64,000 nucleotides of DNA from Bacillus sp. OV166 (GTDB lineage: Bacteria; Bacillota; Bacilli; Bacillales; Cytobacillaceae): the NCBI RefSeq assembly GCF_900177675.1, contig NZ_FXWM01000001.1, positions 567,001 through 631,000 of the forward strand, read 5' to 3'. Under the pieces are notes generated by a model. It had not been told where the DNA came from, searched no databases, and was given only the letters and a program-made list of their open reading frames with translations. How positions within the stretch are numbered: position 1 is the stretch's first letter; each line of letters starts with the position of its first letter. Shown in pieces: positions 46,698 through 56,781 of the stretch. The translations under genes and the position numbers were made by a program.

Positions 46698-49600
46698 ATG
46701 ACAACCATTCCAAAAATAGAATGGCTTACCGACTTAGATGTGTTTGCCGTTAATCGACTTCCAGCACATTCAGACCACCGATATTATGAAACACTGGAGC
46801 AGGCAAAAATGGCAGGCCCAATGGCAATGCGCCATGAATTAAACGGTAACTGGAAATTTAACTATAGCGTGAATCCAGACAATCGTCCGGAGAATTTTCA
46901 CCGGTTGGATTTTAATTGCATGGGCTGGGGGGACATCACCGTCCCAGGTCACATTCAGCTTCAAGGCTACGGGAAACCACAATATGTGAATACGATGTAC
47001 CCATGGGACGGGCTTAACGAGATCCGTCCGCCAGAAATTCCACTCGACCATAATCCGGTTGGAAGCTATGTGAAGATGTTTACCGTTCCCCCTCAAATGG
47101 AAAACAAGCCGCTGTATATATCCTTTCAAGGTGTGGAGTCGGCCTTTTATGTGTGGTTAAACGGGGAGTTCGTCGGCTATAGTGAAGACTCGTTTACTCC
47201 TGCAGAATTTGAGCTTACCCCATTTCTTACAGAAGGTGAGAATAAGCTTGCCGTCGCGGTTTACCAACGGAGCACGGGCAGCTGGCTCGAGGACCAGGAT
47301 TTCTGGCGTTTTTCTGGTATTTTCCGTGATGTTTACCTCTACACAGTACCGGAAATTCATGTTTATGACGCCGGTATTCGCGCAGAGCTGGATCCGACTT
47401 TTACGAAAGGGACGCTTCAAGCAGACCTAAAGCTTTTATCTGATGTGGTTTCTCCAGCAAAAATAGTTGCTGAATTGTACGATGCCGAGGGGCACTTAGT
47501 AGCGGCACAAAACGGTGATTTCACAGACGGAAATTGGACAGTTTTAATGATGGTCAATAATCCAAAGCTATGGAGTGCGGAAAATCCTTATTTATATCAG
47601 TTTTATATTCAGGTATATAACGAGTTAGGTCATTTGGTAGAGGTTATTCCGCAGAAAGTCGGCTTCAGAAGATTTGAAATGGCCGATAAAATCATGCGCC
47701 TTAATGGTGAACGAATTGTATTCAAAGGTGTCAATCGCCATGAATTTAATTGCCGTACTGGCCGCGCGATTACAAAGGAAGACATGCTTTGGGATATAAA
47801 AACATTGAAAGGCAACAACATTAACGCTGTCCGGACGTCCCATTATCCGAATCAGAGTTATTGGTACGAGTTGTGTGACGAATACGGCGTCTATGTCATC
47901 GATGAAATGAACCTTGAAACGCACGGTTCATGGCAAAAGATGGGGGCAGTCGAGCCGTCATGGAACATCCCCGGGAATAAGCCGGAATGGGAGAACATCG
48001 TTATGGACAGAGCGGTATCCATGTTTGAACGGGACAAAAATCACCCGTCGATCCTCATTTGGTCATGTGGCAATGAATCCTATGCGGGTGAAGTGATTCT
48101 GAATGTTTCTAAGTATTTTAAGCGTGTTGATTCAAGTCGCCTGGTTCATTATGAAGGTGTTTTCCATGCCCGTGATTACAATGATACGAGTGATATGGAA
48201 AGCCGGATGTATGCGAAGCCAGCAGACATTGAGAACTATTTGAACGATAACCCGTCAAAGCCATACATTAGCTGTGAGTATATGCACGCCATGGGGAATT
48301 CCCTTGGCGGTATGAATAAATATACAGATTTAGAGCGGAAATATCCGATGTATCAAGGTGGATTTATTTGGGATTATATTGATCAGTCAATTATTAAAAA
48401 AGACCGTTATGGCAAGGAGTTTTTGGCCTACGGCGGTGATTTTGACGATCGCCCAACGGATTATGGCTTCTGTACAAATGGGATTGTGTATGCCAATCGA
48501 GAGTTGTCGCCTAAGATGCAGGAAGTAAAGTATTTATATCAAAATATCAAACTGAGTCCGGATCGTACGGGGGTAATAATTCAGAATGAAAGTCTTTTCG
48601 TAGATACGTCCGATTATGATTTGGAGTACACTCTCTACCTTGAAGGTAAAGAGTTGTATCGGAATCAGCTCGATGTGGTGGTGGCACCGCAGAGTGAAGG
48701 GCGCATCGAATTTAAATTGCCTGCTGAAATCACCAGCGTTTCTGGCGAATATTGTATACAAACTTCTTTTAAGCTGAAGGAAAGTAATCTCTGGGCGGAC
48801 GCTGGCTACGAGATCGCATTCGGACAATATGTGTTCAGGACGGAGGCGTTTGTCGAGCAGTCGGCAGCTCACGGGGAATTACGGGTTGTCACTGGCGATG
48901 TCAATGTTGGTGTCCACGGCCCTGACTTCACCATCTTGTTCTCGAAACAGGCGGGCAGCCTGGTTTCACTTAACTATGCAGGGAAAGAGATGATTGCTCT
49001 TCCGCCGGCACCGTTATTCTGGCGGGCGACGACGGATAATGACCGAGGCTATTCTCAAGGCTATCATTCGGGTCTTTGGTATGCAGCCAGTCTTGCGCGC
49101 CAATGCATTGGGATGGATGTCGAACAGGCAAATGGCCAGGTGAGCATTGCTTTTACTTATAAATTATCGATTAGTGAAAAAGTAGTGGTGAAAGTAAATT
49201 ATACCGTTCTTGCCAATGGTAGTGTTCGTGTGAAGTCGGTCTATCAGGGGGCGGAAAATCTCCCGCAGCTGCCGATTTTTGCAGTATCCTTCAAATTGCC
49301 TGCCGATTATGACCAACTGGAATGGTATGCGATGGGTCCTGAAGAAAATTACTCAGACCGGGCGCAAGGAGCAAGACTTGGAATATTTAAAAATCAAGTA
49401 ATTGAGAATTTATCCGGATATGTCATGCCGCAAGAATCGGGCAACCGGACGGGAGTGCGCCGAGTTATTCTGACCAACAAGGAAGGACAAGGAATAAAAA
49501 TTTCAGCTGCGACTAAACCATTAGAGTGCAATTTTTCTCCTTATACGGCTTTTGAACTCGAGAATGCCCAGCATCATTACGAGCTTCCAAATGTCCATTA

Positions 49601-49733
49601 CACCGTTGTGACGATCGCAGGCAAGCAGATGGGCGTCGGCGGAGACGACAGCTGGGGTGCTCCGGTGCATGATGAACACCTCATTCCTGCCAATCGAGAC
49701 ATGGAATTCGAGTTTATCATTGATCGAATCTAA
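46698..49733 (+). CDS. lacZ: Beta-galactosidase, glycoside hydrolase family 2
   Basis: Cleaves beta-linked galactose from lactose-type sugars in the cytoplasm. 1011 residues, five-domain LacZ layout: N-terminal jelly roll (about 60-210), Ig-like domain, TIM barrel (about 320-610), second Ig-like domain and a C-terminal beta-sandwich (Bgal_small_N, about 730-1011). Catalytic acid-base Glu is in HPSILIWSCGNES; the nucleophile Glu in PYISCEYMHAMGNSLGG. No signal peptide. AGGAAG stands before the ATG at 46698; the frame opens at 46689. Confidence 0.95.
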   Translation: MTTIPKIEWLTDLDVFAVNRLPAHSDHRYYETLEQAKMAGPMAMRHELNGNWKFNYSVNPDNRPENFHRLDFNCMGWGDITVPGHIQLQGYGKPQYVNTMYPWDGLNEIRPPEIPLDHNPVGSYVKMFTVPPQMENKPLYISFQGVESAFYVWLNGEFVGYSEDSFTPAEFELTPFLTEGENKLAVAVYQRSTGSWLEDQDFWRFSGIFRDVYLYTVPEIHVYDAGIRAELDPTFTKGTLQADLKLLSDVVSPAKIVAELYDAEGHLVAAQNGDFTDGNWTVLMMVNNPKLWSAENPYLYQFYIQVYNELGHLVEVIPQKVGFRRFEMADKIMRLNGERIVFKGVNRHEFNCRTGRAITKEDMLWDIKTLKGNNINAVRTSHYPNQSYWYELCDEYGVYVIDEMNLETHGSWQKMGAVEPSWNIPGNKPEWENIVMDRAVSMFERDKNHPSILIWSCGNESYAGEVILNVSKYFKRVDSSRLVHYEGVFHARDYNDTSDMESRMYAKPADIENYLNDNPSKPYISCEYMHAMGNSLGGMNKYTDLERKYPMYQGGFIWDYIDQSIIKKDRYGKEFLAYGGDFDDRPTDYGFCTNGIVYANRELSPKMQEVKYLYQNIKLSPDRTGVIIQNESLFVDTSDYDLEYTLYLEGKELYRNQLDVVVAPQSEGRIEFKLPAEITSVSGEYCIQTSFKLKESNLWADAGYEIAFGQYVFRTEAFVEQSAAHGELRVVTGDVNVGVHGPDFTILFSKQAGSLVSLNYAGKEMIALPPAPLFWRATTDNDRGYSQGYHSGLWYAASLARQCIGMDVEQANGQVSIAFTYKLSISEKVVVKVNYTVLANGSVRVKSVYQGAENLPQLPIFAVSFKLPADYDQLEWYAMGPEENYSDRAQGARLGIFKNQVIENLSGYVMPQESGNRTGVRRVILTNKEGQGIKISAATKPLECNFSPYTAFELENAQHHYELPNVHYTVVTIAGKQMGVGGDDSWGAPVHDEHLIPANRDMEFEFIIDRI

Positions 49734-49757
49734 GCTTGAAATTTAGCGTTTACAAGA

Positions 49758-49784
49758 AAAGAGCCTGAAATAGACAGGCTCTTT
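49758..49784 (+). terminator. Hairpin between lacZ and the alpha-galactosidase gene
   Basis: A 10-bp stem (49758-49767 with 49775-49784) with a weak T-run; probably a partial terminator. Confidence 0.5.
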
Positions 49785-49817
49785 CCTTTACATGACAAAC
49801 TTAAGGAGCTGAAGGTT

Positions 49818-52052
49818 ATGCTTATTCATGTTAATCAAGAGGACAGACAGTTTCATTTAACAAATGGCCAAGTTAGTTATATTTTTCACGTGATGAAAAA
49901 TGGACAATTAGGCCATCTTTATTATGGAAAGGCATTGCACCACAGAGAAGATTTTTCTCACTTACAGACGTATGATGTGCCAACAGGGGCTACTACACAC
50001 GTGTATGCAGATGATCCTGCTTTTGGTTTGGAAACGCTCCGTCAAGAATACCCTGCCTACGGAAATTCTGATTTTCGCGAACCGGCAATCAGTGTGAGTA
50101 AAACGACGGCTAATCATGTTCCTAATTTCAAATACGATTCGTATCAACTGGTAGACGGAAAGCCTCGTCTTGAAGGTCTGCCGGCAACTTATGTAGAAGA
50201 AAAGCATGAAGCTAGTACTCTTCAAATCATCTTAAAAGATGAATTCCTCCAAGCAAAATTGCTGTTAACTTATACGATTTTCCGTGACAAACCCGTCATA
50301 ACGAGAAGTGCATCTTTAATAAATGAGGGGTCAGAGGAATTGGTTGTTGATCGATTAATGGGAGCATCGCTTGACCTGCCAGATAAAGATTTTGTATTTA
50401 CCCATTTAGCCGGTGCATGGTCACGAGAGCGTCATGTGAAAGAGAGAATACTAGAAACGGGTATTCAGTCGATTTCCAGTCTGCGCGGTGCCAGTTCGCA
50501 CCACCATAATCCGTTCTTGGCACTAAAGCGTCCTGATGTAACGGAACATACAGGTGAAGTATATGGCTTTAATTTTATATATAGCAGTAATTTTTTGATG
50601 CAAATAGAAGTGGATCATTACGACACGGCAAGACTTACGGTTGGTATTCATCCGTTTGGTTTCAAGTGGAATTTAAAGCCGCAAGCTGCATTTCAAACCC
50701 CGGAAGTGGTGATGGTGTATTCCGACCAAGGCTTAAATGGGATGAGTCAGGCCTTTCATAGTCTTTATCGCGAGCACCTGATTCAAGCGCAATGGAAGCA
50801 GGCCGTGCGCCCAATTTTGATAAACAACTGGGAAGCTACTTACTTTGATTTTAATGAGGAGAAACTCGTCAATATTGCGAAATCAGCAAGTGAATTAGGA
50901 ATCGAACTGCTGGTCCTTGATGATGGCTGGTTTGGAAAACGGAATGATGATACCTCCTCCCTTGGAGATTGGCATGTAGACTTAGATAAACTTCCGGGTG
51001 GCTTAGAAAGCTTAGCCCAGAAAATATCTGCAACTGGAATGAAATTTGGGCTTTGGTTTGAGCCGGAGATGATCAGTCCGAACAGTGAATTATTTAGCGA
51101 ACACCCAGATTGGGCCGTTGGTGTTCCAGGTCAGCACTATACATTGGGACGCAATCAGCTGGTTCTTGATTTTTCAAGACCAGAAATTGTTGATTATCTT
51201 TATGAAAAAATGTCCGCAATTATTAAAAAAACAAACCTTGCTTATATTAAATGGGATATGAATCGGAACATTACCGAAGCATTCTCACAAAAACTAGCCG
51301 TTCATCAGCAAGGAGAGTTCTTCCATCGCTATATTTTAGGGGTCTATGATCTCTATGAACGGTTAACAGGTGAATTCCCGCATGTGTTGTTTGAATCATG
51401 TGCAGGAGGCGGGGGAAGATTCGACCCAGGGATGATGTATTATGCACCGCAAGCATGGACAAGTGATGATACGGATGCGATTGAGAGGTTAAAAATTCAA
51501 TACGGCACATCCTTTGCATATCCAGTCTATAGCATGGGATCTCATGTATCGGCAGTTCCGAATCACCAAACATTGCGGACTACACCATTACAAACCAGGG
51601 CGAATACTGCTTATTTTGGGACATTTGGCTATGAATTAGATCCACTGAAATTAACCGAAGAAGAGCGCGCAGAAATTAAAGAGCAGGTAGTTTTTTATAA
51701 ACAACATCGCGCGTTGATTCGTGATGGTCACTTTTATCGCTGCTTAAGCCCGTTTTCGAATAATGAAACGGCGTGGATGGTCGTGAGCCAAGACCAATCA
51801 GAAGCCTTAATTGGCTGGTATAAGGTATTGGCGACGCCGAATCCTAAGAAGAAGCAAACGCTTCGTCTCAGTGGACTAGCTGAATCGAATATGTATAAAG
51901 TGGCTGGAAGCGAACGAACGTATTATGGCGACGAGCTCATGAACGTGGGGCTGCCGCTTCCAACGGAGTTTAACGGTGTCAATGGCGGGAGCGCCGAGCG
52001 TGGCGGCGACTTCCAGTCCCAGGTTTTTTATTTGCAAAAGACCGAAGGTTAA
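49818..52052 (+). CDS. Alpha-galactosidase, glycoside hydrolase family 36
   Basis: Removes terminal alpha-galactose from raffinose-type and melibiose-type sugars in the cytoplasm. 744 residues: an N-terminal beta-sandwich (about 1-330), a (beta/alpha)8 barrel and a C-terminal beta domain. The nucleophile Asp is in YIKWDMNRNITE and the acid-base Asp in WTSDDTDAIERLKIQYGTS; ESCAGGGGRFDPGM is family-typical. AAGGAG lies 9 nt before the ATG. Between lacZ and the Leloir operon, it broadens the galactoside diet. Confidence 0.95.
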   Translation: MLIHVNQEDRQFHLTNGQVSYIFHVMKNGQLGHLYYGKALHHREDFSHLQTYDVPTGATTHVYADDPAFGLETLRQEYPAYGNSDFREPAISVSKTTANHVPNFKYDSYQLVDGKPRLEGLPATYVEEKHEASTLQIILKDEFLQAKLLLTYTIFRDKPVITRSASLINEGSEELVVDRLMGASLDLPDKDFVFTHLAGAWSRERHVKERILETGIQSISSLRGASSHHHNPFLALKRPDVTEHTGEVYGFNFIYSSNFLMQIEVDHYDTARLTVGIHPFGFKWNLKPQAAFQTPEVVMVYSDQGLNGMSQAFHSLYREHLIQAQWKQAVRPILINNWEATYFDFNEEKLVNIAKSASELGIELLVLDDGWFGKRNDDTSSLGDWHVDLDKLPGGLESLAQKISATGMKFGLWFEPEMISPNSELFSEHPDWAVGVPGQHYTLGRNQLVLDFSRPEIVDYLYEKMSAIIKKTNLAYIKWDMNRNITEAFSQKLAVHQQGEFFHRYILGVYDLYERLTGEFPHVLFESCAGGGGRFDPGMMYYAPQAWTSDDTDAIERLKIQYGTSFAYPVYSMGSHVSAVPNHQTLRTTPLQTRANTAYFGTFGYELDPLKLTEEERAEIKEQVVFYKQHRALIRDGHFYRCLSPFSNNETAWMVVSQDQSEALIGWYKVLATPNPKKKQTLRLSGLAESNMYKVAGSERTYYGDELMNVGLPLPTEFNGVNGGSAERGGDFQSQVFYLQKTEG

Positions 52053-52107
52053 TAGAATAAAATCAGGACGGGAAACGATTAGTCATTGAAGAAGTCCACT
52101 AGAGAAA

Positions 52108-52152
52108 AAGGTATAGTACCTCTCCTAATTGGAAGGTAGTATACCTTTTTTT
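52108..52152 (+). terminator. Terminator of the alpha-galactosidase gene
   Basis: A stem of about 13 bp with one mismatch (52108-52121 with 52134-52147) and a T-run. Confidence 0.75.
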
Positions 52153-52179
52153 ATCGATTAGGAAATTATAAAATAATTA

Positions 52180-52314
52180 ATTGTGGATAACTTTGAAATA
52201 GTTCTTTGAATCCAGCTCCAGCGCCCAGCGGCTAGTGTACTTCGCTCTCCGCCCTACGATAAGTGTCAAGCACGAATGCGCTTACGCTCTCCGTGGTTCC
52301 TTTATCTCAGTTGG
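52180..52314. repeat. Dispersed repeat B, copy 2
   Basis: Same core as 9760-9890. It ends at TCAGTTGG, directly where the coding sequence of the truncated Ig-like gene resumes. Both copies lie just downstream of a terminator. Confidence 0.85.
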
Positions 52315-52844
52315 AGAGTAAATCGGGTGTAGCAAAAACAGAATATAAAGTTATTGACGGTAGTTGGCAAACCTATCAAGGGCCATTTGATGTAACGGCT
52401 GAAGGGGAAAATGTGGTTCAGTACAGAAGTATAGACCACGTAGGGAACATTGAGGAGGCAAAATCTGTTTCAATAAAAATTGATAAAACGGCTCCGACCT
52501 TGAATGTTTCGTTTAACTCGAGCGTCCTAATCGATCGTAACCATGCCCTCATTCCAATTAAAGCTGCGGTTGATGGTGAAGACACCCTTTCAGGGATTAA
52601 TAGAGTAGAACTAATATCAATCGAAAGTAATCAACCCGAAAATGGAAAAGCTGATGGGAACACAGTCGATGATATACAGAGAGCAGACTTTGAAACCTTT
52701 GATACTGATTTTCTGCTAAGAGCAGAGAGAAGTGGCAGCGGTGACAGGGTTTATACTGTAACCTATGAGGCATGGGATCATGCCGGAATTTCGGTTATCC
52801 AATCCAATCGGATTATTGTAAAGCATGATAATTCGAAAAAATAA
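52315..52844 (+). pseudogene. C-terminal fragment of an extracellular Ig-like (OmpL47-type) protein
   Basis: The reading frame is open from 52263, but bases 52263-52314 belong to dispersed repeat B; real protein sequence begins at about 52315 with SGVAKTEYKVIDGSWQTYQG. It contains an OmpL47-type module (QYRSIDHVGNIEEAKSVSI then KIDKTAPTLNV) followed by a second Ig-like unit (about 100 residues, IKAAVDGEDTLSGINRVELI). Such modules form the tails of large secreted glycoside hydrolases. All of the N-terminus, including any signal peptide, is missing, so this is the stump of a larger gene. Confidence 0.8.
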
Positions 52845-52875
52845 GGCTTCTCTCGATGAAAGAAAGGGAGCTGTG

Positions 52876-52904
52876 AAAGCGCATGAAAATCTCATGCGCT
52901 TTTC
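52876..52904 (+). terminator. Rho-independent terminator
   Basis: A stem of about 11 bp (52876-52886 with 52892-52902) and TTTTC, after the truncated Ig-like gene. Confidence 0.7.
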
Positions 52905-52925
52905 TTAATATTTTTAAGTAAACTT

Positions 52926-52967
52926 TTAGTAAAAATAGTTGAATATTTTTACTAACCGTTATAAAAT
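52926..52967 (+). promoter_or_regulatory. Promoter and palindromic operator of the gal operon
   Basis: TTAGTAAAAATA-N6-TATTTTTACTAA (52926-52955) is a perfect 12-bp inverted repeat. It overlaps the -35 box TTGAAT (52939-52944); -10 TAAAAT (52962-52967) follows after 17 nt. This is a classic repressor position. The LacI-family protein at 57844 is the obvious candidate ligand, by inference. Confidence 0.6.
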
Positions 52968-53021
52968 TAAGTTGAAATTAATAATTTACTTACAAGAAAC
53001 AGAATTTCTGGAGGAATTAAA

Positions 53022-54203
53022 ATGAACGTTACCACACTTAATAAAGTATTTTTAGATATGTTTCATATTTTACCTAGAAAAGCCTTTTTTGCTCCTGGAA
53101 GGATTAATTTAATTGGCGAGCATACCGATTATAATGGCGGTCATGTCTTTCCATGTGCAATCACATACGGTACCTATGCTGTAGCAAGGAAGCGGGAAGA
53201 CCAAGTTATTCGCCTGTACTCAACGAACTTCCCTGAAAAAGGAATCATTGAATTAGATTTAAACCAGCTAAATTATGAGAAAGAACACAATTGGGCCAAT
53301 TATCCGAAAGGGATGATTCGTTACATTATCGAGGCGGGATATGAAATTCCATCGGGATTTGATTGTGCTATTCAAGGCAATATACCGAATGGTGCAGGAC
53401 TTTCTTCGTCAGCCTCCATTGAGCTGTTAACCGGAGTGCTAGTAAACGGCCTATTTGAATTAGAAATTCCTCGGCTTGATCTCATCAAGCTTGGTAAGAA
53501 GGTAGAGAATGAATTTATTGGTGTGAACAGCGGCATCATGGACCAGTTTGCGATTGGCATGGGGAAGAAAGATGCTGGAATTTTACTAGATTGCCAGACT
53601 CTAAGCTATGAATACGCACCCATACATCTTGATAATTACAAAATTTTAATCATGAATACGAACAAGCGCAGGGAATTAGCTGATTCGAAATACAATGAGC
53701 GAAGAGGAGAATGCGAAGAGGCGCTAGCGGAACTGCAACAAAAACTTCCGATTGAGGCTCTAGGTCAGTTATCTGAAGCGGAGTTTGATGAAAATCAATA
53801 CCTAATTACCAATGAAACGGTCCGCAAACGTGCAAAGCACGCTGTCTATGAAAACGTGCGAACAATTAAGGCTCTAAAAGAGCTGAAGGCAGGAAATTTA
53901 GAGGCATTTGGACAATTGATTAACCAATCACACGTATCTTTACGGGATGATTATGAAGTGACTGGAGTGGAACTTGACAGTTTAGTAGAGGCTGCATGGA
54001 AACAACCGGGAGTTCTAGGGGCGCGGATGACTGGTGCAGGATTCGGCGGCTGTGCTATTGCAATCGTAGAAAATGACGAGGTTGAAAACTTTATTGCAAA
54101 TGTTGGGTCAGCCTATCTCGAGAAAATTGGCTACAAGGCAGAATTTTATGCAGCGAGCATTGGTGACGGGGCAAAAGAAATTCAAATGGAGGCGGCGATC
54201 TAA
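53022..54203 (+). CDS. galK: Galactokinase
   Basis: Phosphorylates galactose to galactose 1-phosphate, first step of the Leloir pathway. 393 residues of the GHMP kinase family: PGRINLIGEHTDYNGGHVFP (substrate motif), the ATP loop GNIPNGAGLSSSASIEL, the catalytic Asp region GVNSGIMDQFA and the C-terminal GARMTGAGFGGCAIA. TGGAGGA lies 8 nt before the ATG. galE follows directly. Confidence 0.97.
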   Translation: MNVTTLNKVFLDMFHILPRKAFFAPGRINLIGEHTDYNGGHVFPCAITYGTYAVARKREDQVIRLYSTNFPEKGIIELDLNQLNYEKEHNWANYPKGMIRYIIEAGYEIPSGFDCAIQGNIPNGAGLSSSASIELLTGVLVNGLFELEIPRLDLIKLGKKVENEFIGVNSGIMDQFAIGMGKKDAGILLDCQTLSYEYAPIHLDNYKILIMNTNKRRELADSKYNERRGECEEALAELQQKLPIEALGQLSEAEFDENQYLITNETVRKRAKHAVYENVRTIKALKELKAGNLEAFGQLINQSHVSLRDDYEVTGVELDSLVEAAWKQPGVLGARMTGAGFGGCAIAIVENDEVENFIANVGSAYLEKIGYKAEFYAASIGDGAKEIQMEAAI

Positions 54204-55193
54204 ATGAGTATCCTTGTATTAGGTGGAGCGGGCTATGTCGGTTCGCACGCTGTTTACCAGTTGATTGATCAGGGGTTTACGGTGGTTGTGATTGATAATT
54301 TGCAAACAGGCCATAGCGCTGCAATTCATCCAAAGGCAAGTTTTTATGAAGGGGATATCCGCAGTCGTGAGTTTATGCGCTCTGTTTTTGAAAAAGAAAA
54401 CATTGAAGCAATCTTGCATTTTGCCGCCAATTCCCTTGTCGGGGAATCAATGGTTGAACCGTTAAAATACTTTGATAACAACGTTTATGGGACACAAGTT
54501 GTCCTTGAAATGATGAAGGAATTTAGCGTCAAGCACATCGTTTTTTCTTCGACAGCAGCTGTTTATGGGGAGCAGAAGGTTGTACCGATTACAGAGGATG
54601 CGGCAACAATTCCAACGAATACCTATGGCGAGACCAAGCTAGCAATGGAAAAAATGATGGCTTGGTGCGAAAAAGCCTTTGATCTTCACTATGTTTCCCT
54701 TCGCTATTTTAACGTAGCTTCGGCAAGAAGCGACGGACAAATTGGCGAGGACCATAACCCAGAAACGCATCTCATCCCTGTTGTATTAGAAGCAGCATTA
54801 GGCAAAAGGCCTGCCGTTACGATATTTGGGGAAGATTATGATACAGCAGATGGTACTTGTGTTCGTGATTATATTCATGTAGAAGACTTAATTGATGCCC
54901 ATATATTAGCCCTCCGTTATCTACAAAATGGCGGGGAGAGTAATCATTTCAATCTTGGCTCAAGTCAAGGATTCTCAGTAAAAGAAATTGTTGAGACAGC
55001 TAAAGAGGTTACAGGAATTGATATCCCGGTAAAAATCGGTGAACGACGAGCTGGAGACCCAAGTACATTAATTGCTTCTTCGGAAAAAGCAAAAAAGATA
55101 TTGGGATGGAATCCAACGAGAACATCGATTCATCAAATGATTAGCAATGCCTGGAACTGGCATCAGCACCACCCGAATGGATATCAAAAATAG
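54204..55193 (+). CDS. galE: UDP-glucose 4-epimerase
   Basis: Interconverts UDP-galactose and UDP-glucose with bound NAD. 329 residues, short-chain dehydrogenase fold: GGAGYVGSHAVYQL at the N-terminus, VFSSTAAVYGE with the catalytic Ser/Thr, NTYGETK with the catalytic Tyr and Lys, and RDYIHVEDL. It starts one base after the galK stop. Confidence 0.97.
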   Translation: MSILVLGGAGYVGSHAVYQLIDQGFTVVVIDNLQTGHSAAIHPKASFYEGDIRSREFMRSVFEKENIEAILHFAANSLVGESMVEPLKYFDNNVYGTQVVLEMMKEFSVKHIVFSSTAAVYGEQKVVPITEDAATIPTNTYGETKLAMEKMMAWCEKAFDLHYVSLRYFNVASARSDGQIGEDHNPETHLIPVVLEAALGKRPAVTIFGEDYDTADGTCVRDYIHVEDLIDAHILALRYLQNGGESNHFNLGSSQGFSVKEIVETAKEVTGIDIPVKIGERRAGDPSTLIASSEKAKKILGWNPTRTSIHQMISNAWNWHQHHPNGYQK

Positions 55194-55201
55194 AGGTGAA
55201 C

Positions 55202-56689
55202 ATGATGATTTATCAACTAATACAACAATTAATCAATCAAGCAATAGCCACTCAATTAATTGAGCGGGAAGATGAAATCTATGCACGCAATCAAATATTG
55301 TCACTTCTCCATCTAACGGAGTTTAAGGAAGTGGACGCAGCAGGGGAAAGTAACTTTGATATCCCTGATTTACTCGATTTAATTGTAGATTATGCCTGCA
55401 ATCAAGGGATTATTGAAGAATTATTTGATGAAAAAGAGATTTTTTCAAGTAAAATTATGAACTGTTTCATCGCCCGGCCATCAGCTGTTAATCAAGTTTT
55501 TTATGGAAAATATAAACAGGATCCAAAAGCAGCAACACAGTATTTTTATGAGTTATGTAAAAATAGCAACTACATTCAGATGAAACGCATTCGCAATAAC
55601 ATTGAATATAAAACCGCCACAGAATATGGTGAACTTGATATTACCATTAATCTATCCAAACCAGAAAAAGATCCCAAAAGTATTGAACTCGAGCGATCGG
55701 TGAAGCAAACGGACTACCCGAAATGCTTGCTCTGTGTGGAGAATGAAGGATATGCGGGAAGAATCGGGCACCCTGCCCGCTCCAATCACCGCATGATTCG
55801 TGTAAATCTATTAGAAAACACATGGTACTTGCAGTATTCACCATATGTCTATTACAACGAGCATTGTATCGTGTTAGCAGAAAAACATACCGATATGGTT
55901 ATTAGTCCAACGACTTTCTTACGGCTGTTAAGCTTTGTTGAGCAATTTCCACATTATTTTGTCGGCTCTAATGCGGACCTGCCGATTGTAGGGGGCTCAA
56001 TTTTATCCCATGATCATTATCAAGGCGGGAATTATCAATTTGCGATGGCGAAGGCAGGGGATGACTGGGCATTTAAAATGGCTGGATATCCGGATGTAGA
56101 GTGTGCGGTTGTTAAATGGCCTATGTCCGTTATTCGCCTGCGTTCCGATCAAATTAGTACGCTCGTTGAAGCCGGTTCACATATTTTAGACAATTGGAAA
56201 AAGTACAGTGATGAAGATTTAGGAATTGAGGCGAGGACTGGCGAAACCCCGCACAATACAATTACACCCATTGCACGCAAAAATGGGGATGTATATGAAC
56301 TAGATTTGGTACTGCGTAACAACCGGACGAGTGATGAGCATCCGCTTGGCATTTTCCATCCTCACGCCGATGTACATCATATTAAGAAGGAAAATATTGG
56401 CCTGATTGAAGTGATGGGGCTGGCGGTTTTACCAGCACGGTTAAAGGATGAACTAGGAGAAGTGGAAAATTTCATCCTAGGTCGATCATCGGCAGTGGCA
56501 GACTATCATTTAGACTGGGCGGAAGCGTTAAAAACACGCTATCAAGCTATTGCCAATGAAGCGAATGTGCATGGTCTGGTAAGAGAAGAAGTAGGAAAGA
56601 AGTTTTTAAGGTGCTTGGAAGATGCAGGAGTGTTTAAGCGGAATGAAGTGGGTGCAGCTGGGTTCCAGCGGTTTATCAGTACGTTATAA
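55202..56689 (+). CDS. galT: Galactose-1-phosphate uridylyltransferase, type 2
   Basis: Exchanges UMP between UDP-glucose and galactose 1-phosphate. About 495 residues, the long Firmicutes form that differs from E. coli GalT. The segment PYVYYNEHCIVLAEKH and the histidine-rich SILSHDHYQGG and GIFHPHADVHHIKKENIGLIEVMG are characteristic. The start is at ATG 55202 (or 55205) after AGAGGTG; the frame opens at 55196. Confidence 0.95.
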   Translation: MMIYQLIQQLINQAIATQLIEREDEIYARNQILSLLHLTEFKEVDAAGESNFDIPDLLDLIVDYACNQGIIEELFDEKEIFSSKIMNCFIARPSAVNQVFYGKYKQDPKAATQYFYELCKNSNYIQMKRIRNNIEYKTATEYGELDITINLSKPEKDPKSIELERSVKQTDYPKCLLCVENEGYAGRIGHPARSNHRMIRVNLLENTWYLQYSPYVYYNEHCIVLAEKHTDMVISPTTFLRLLSFVEQFPHYFVGSNADLPIVGGSILSHDHYQGGNYQFAMAKAGDDWAFKMAGYPDVECAVVKWPMSVIRLRSDQISTLVEAGSHILDNWKKYSDEDLGIEARTGETPHNTITPIARKNGDVYELDLVLRNNRTSDEHPLGIFHPHADVHHIKKENIGLIEVMGLAVLPARLKDELGEVENFILGRSSAVADYHLDWAEALKTRYQAIANEANVHGLVREEVGKKFLRCLEDAGVFKRNEVGAAGFQRFISTL

Positions 56690-56781
56690 AAACATAATAG
56701 GCCGAGAACTTTGTTGATTGCCCGAGCTTTTTAAAAAGAAATAAATTAGATACCTTCTGAAAAATATGGAGTGATAAATCG

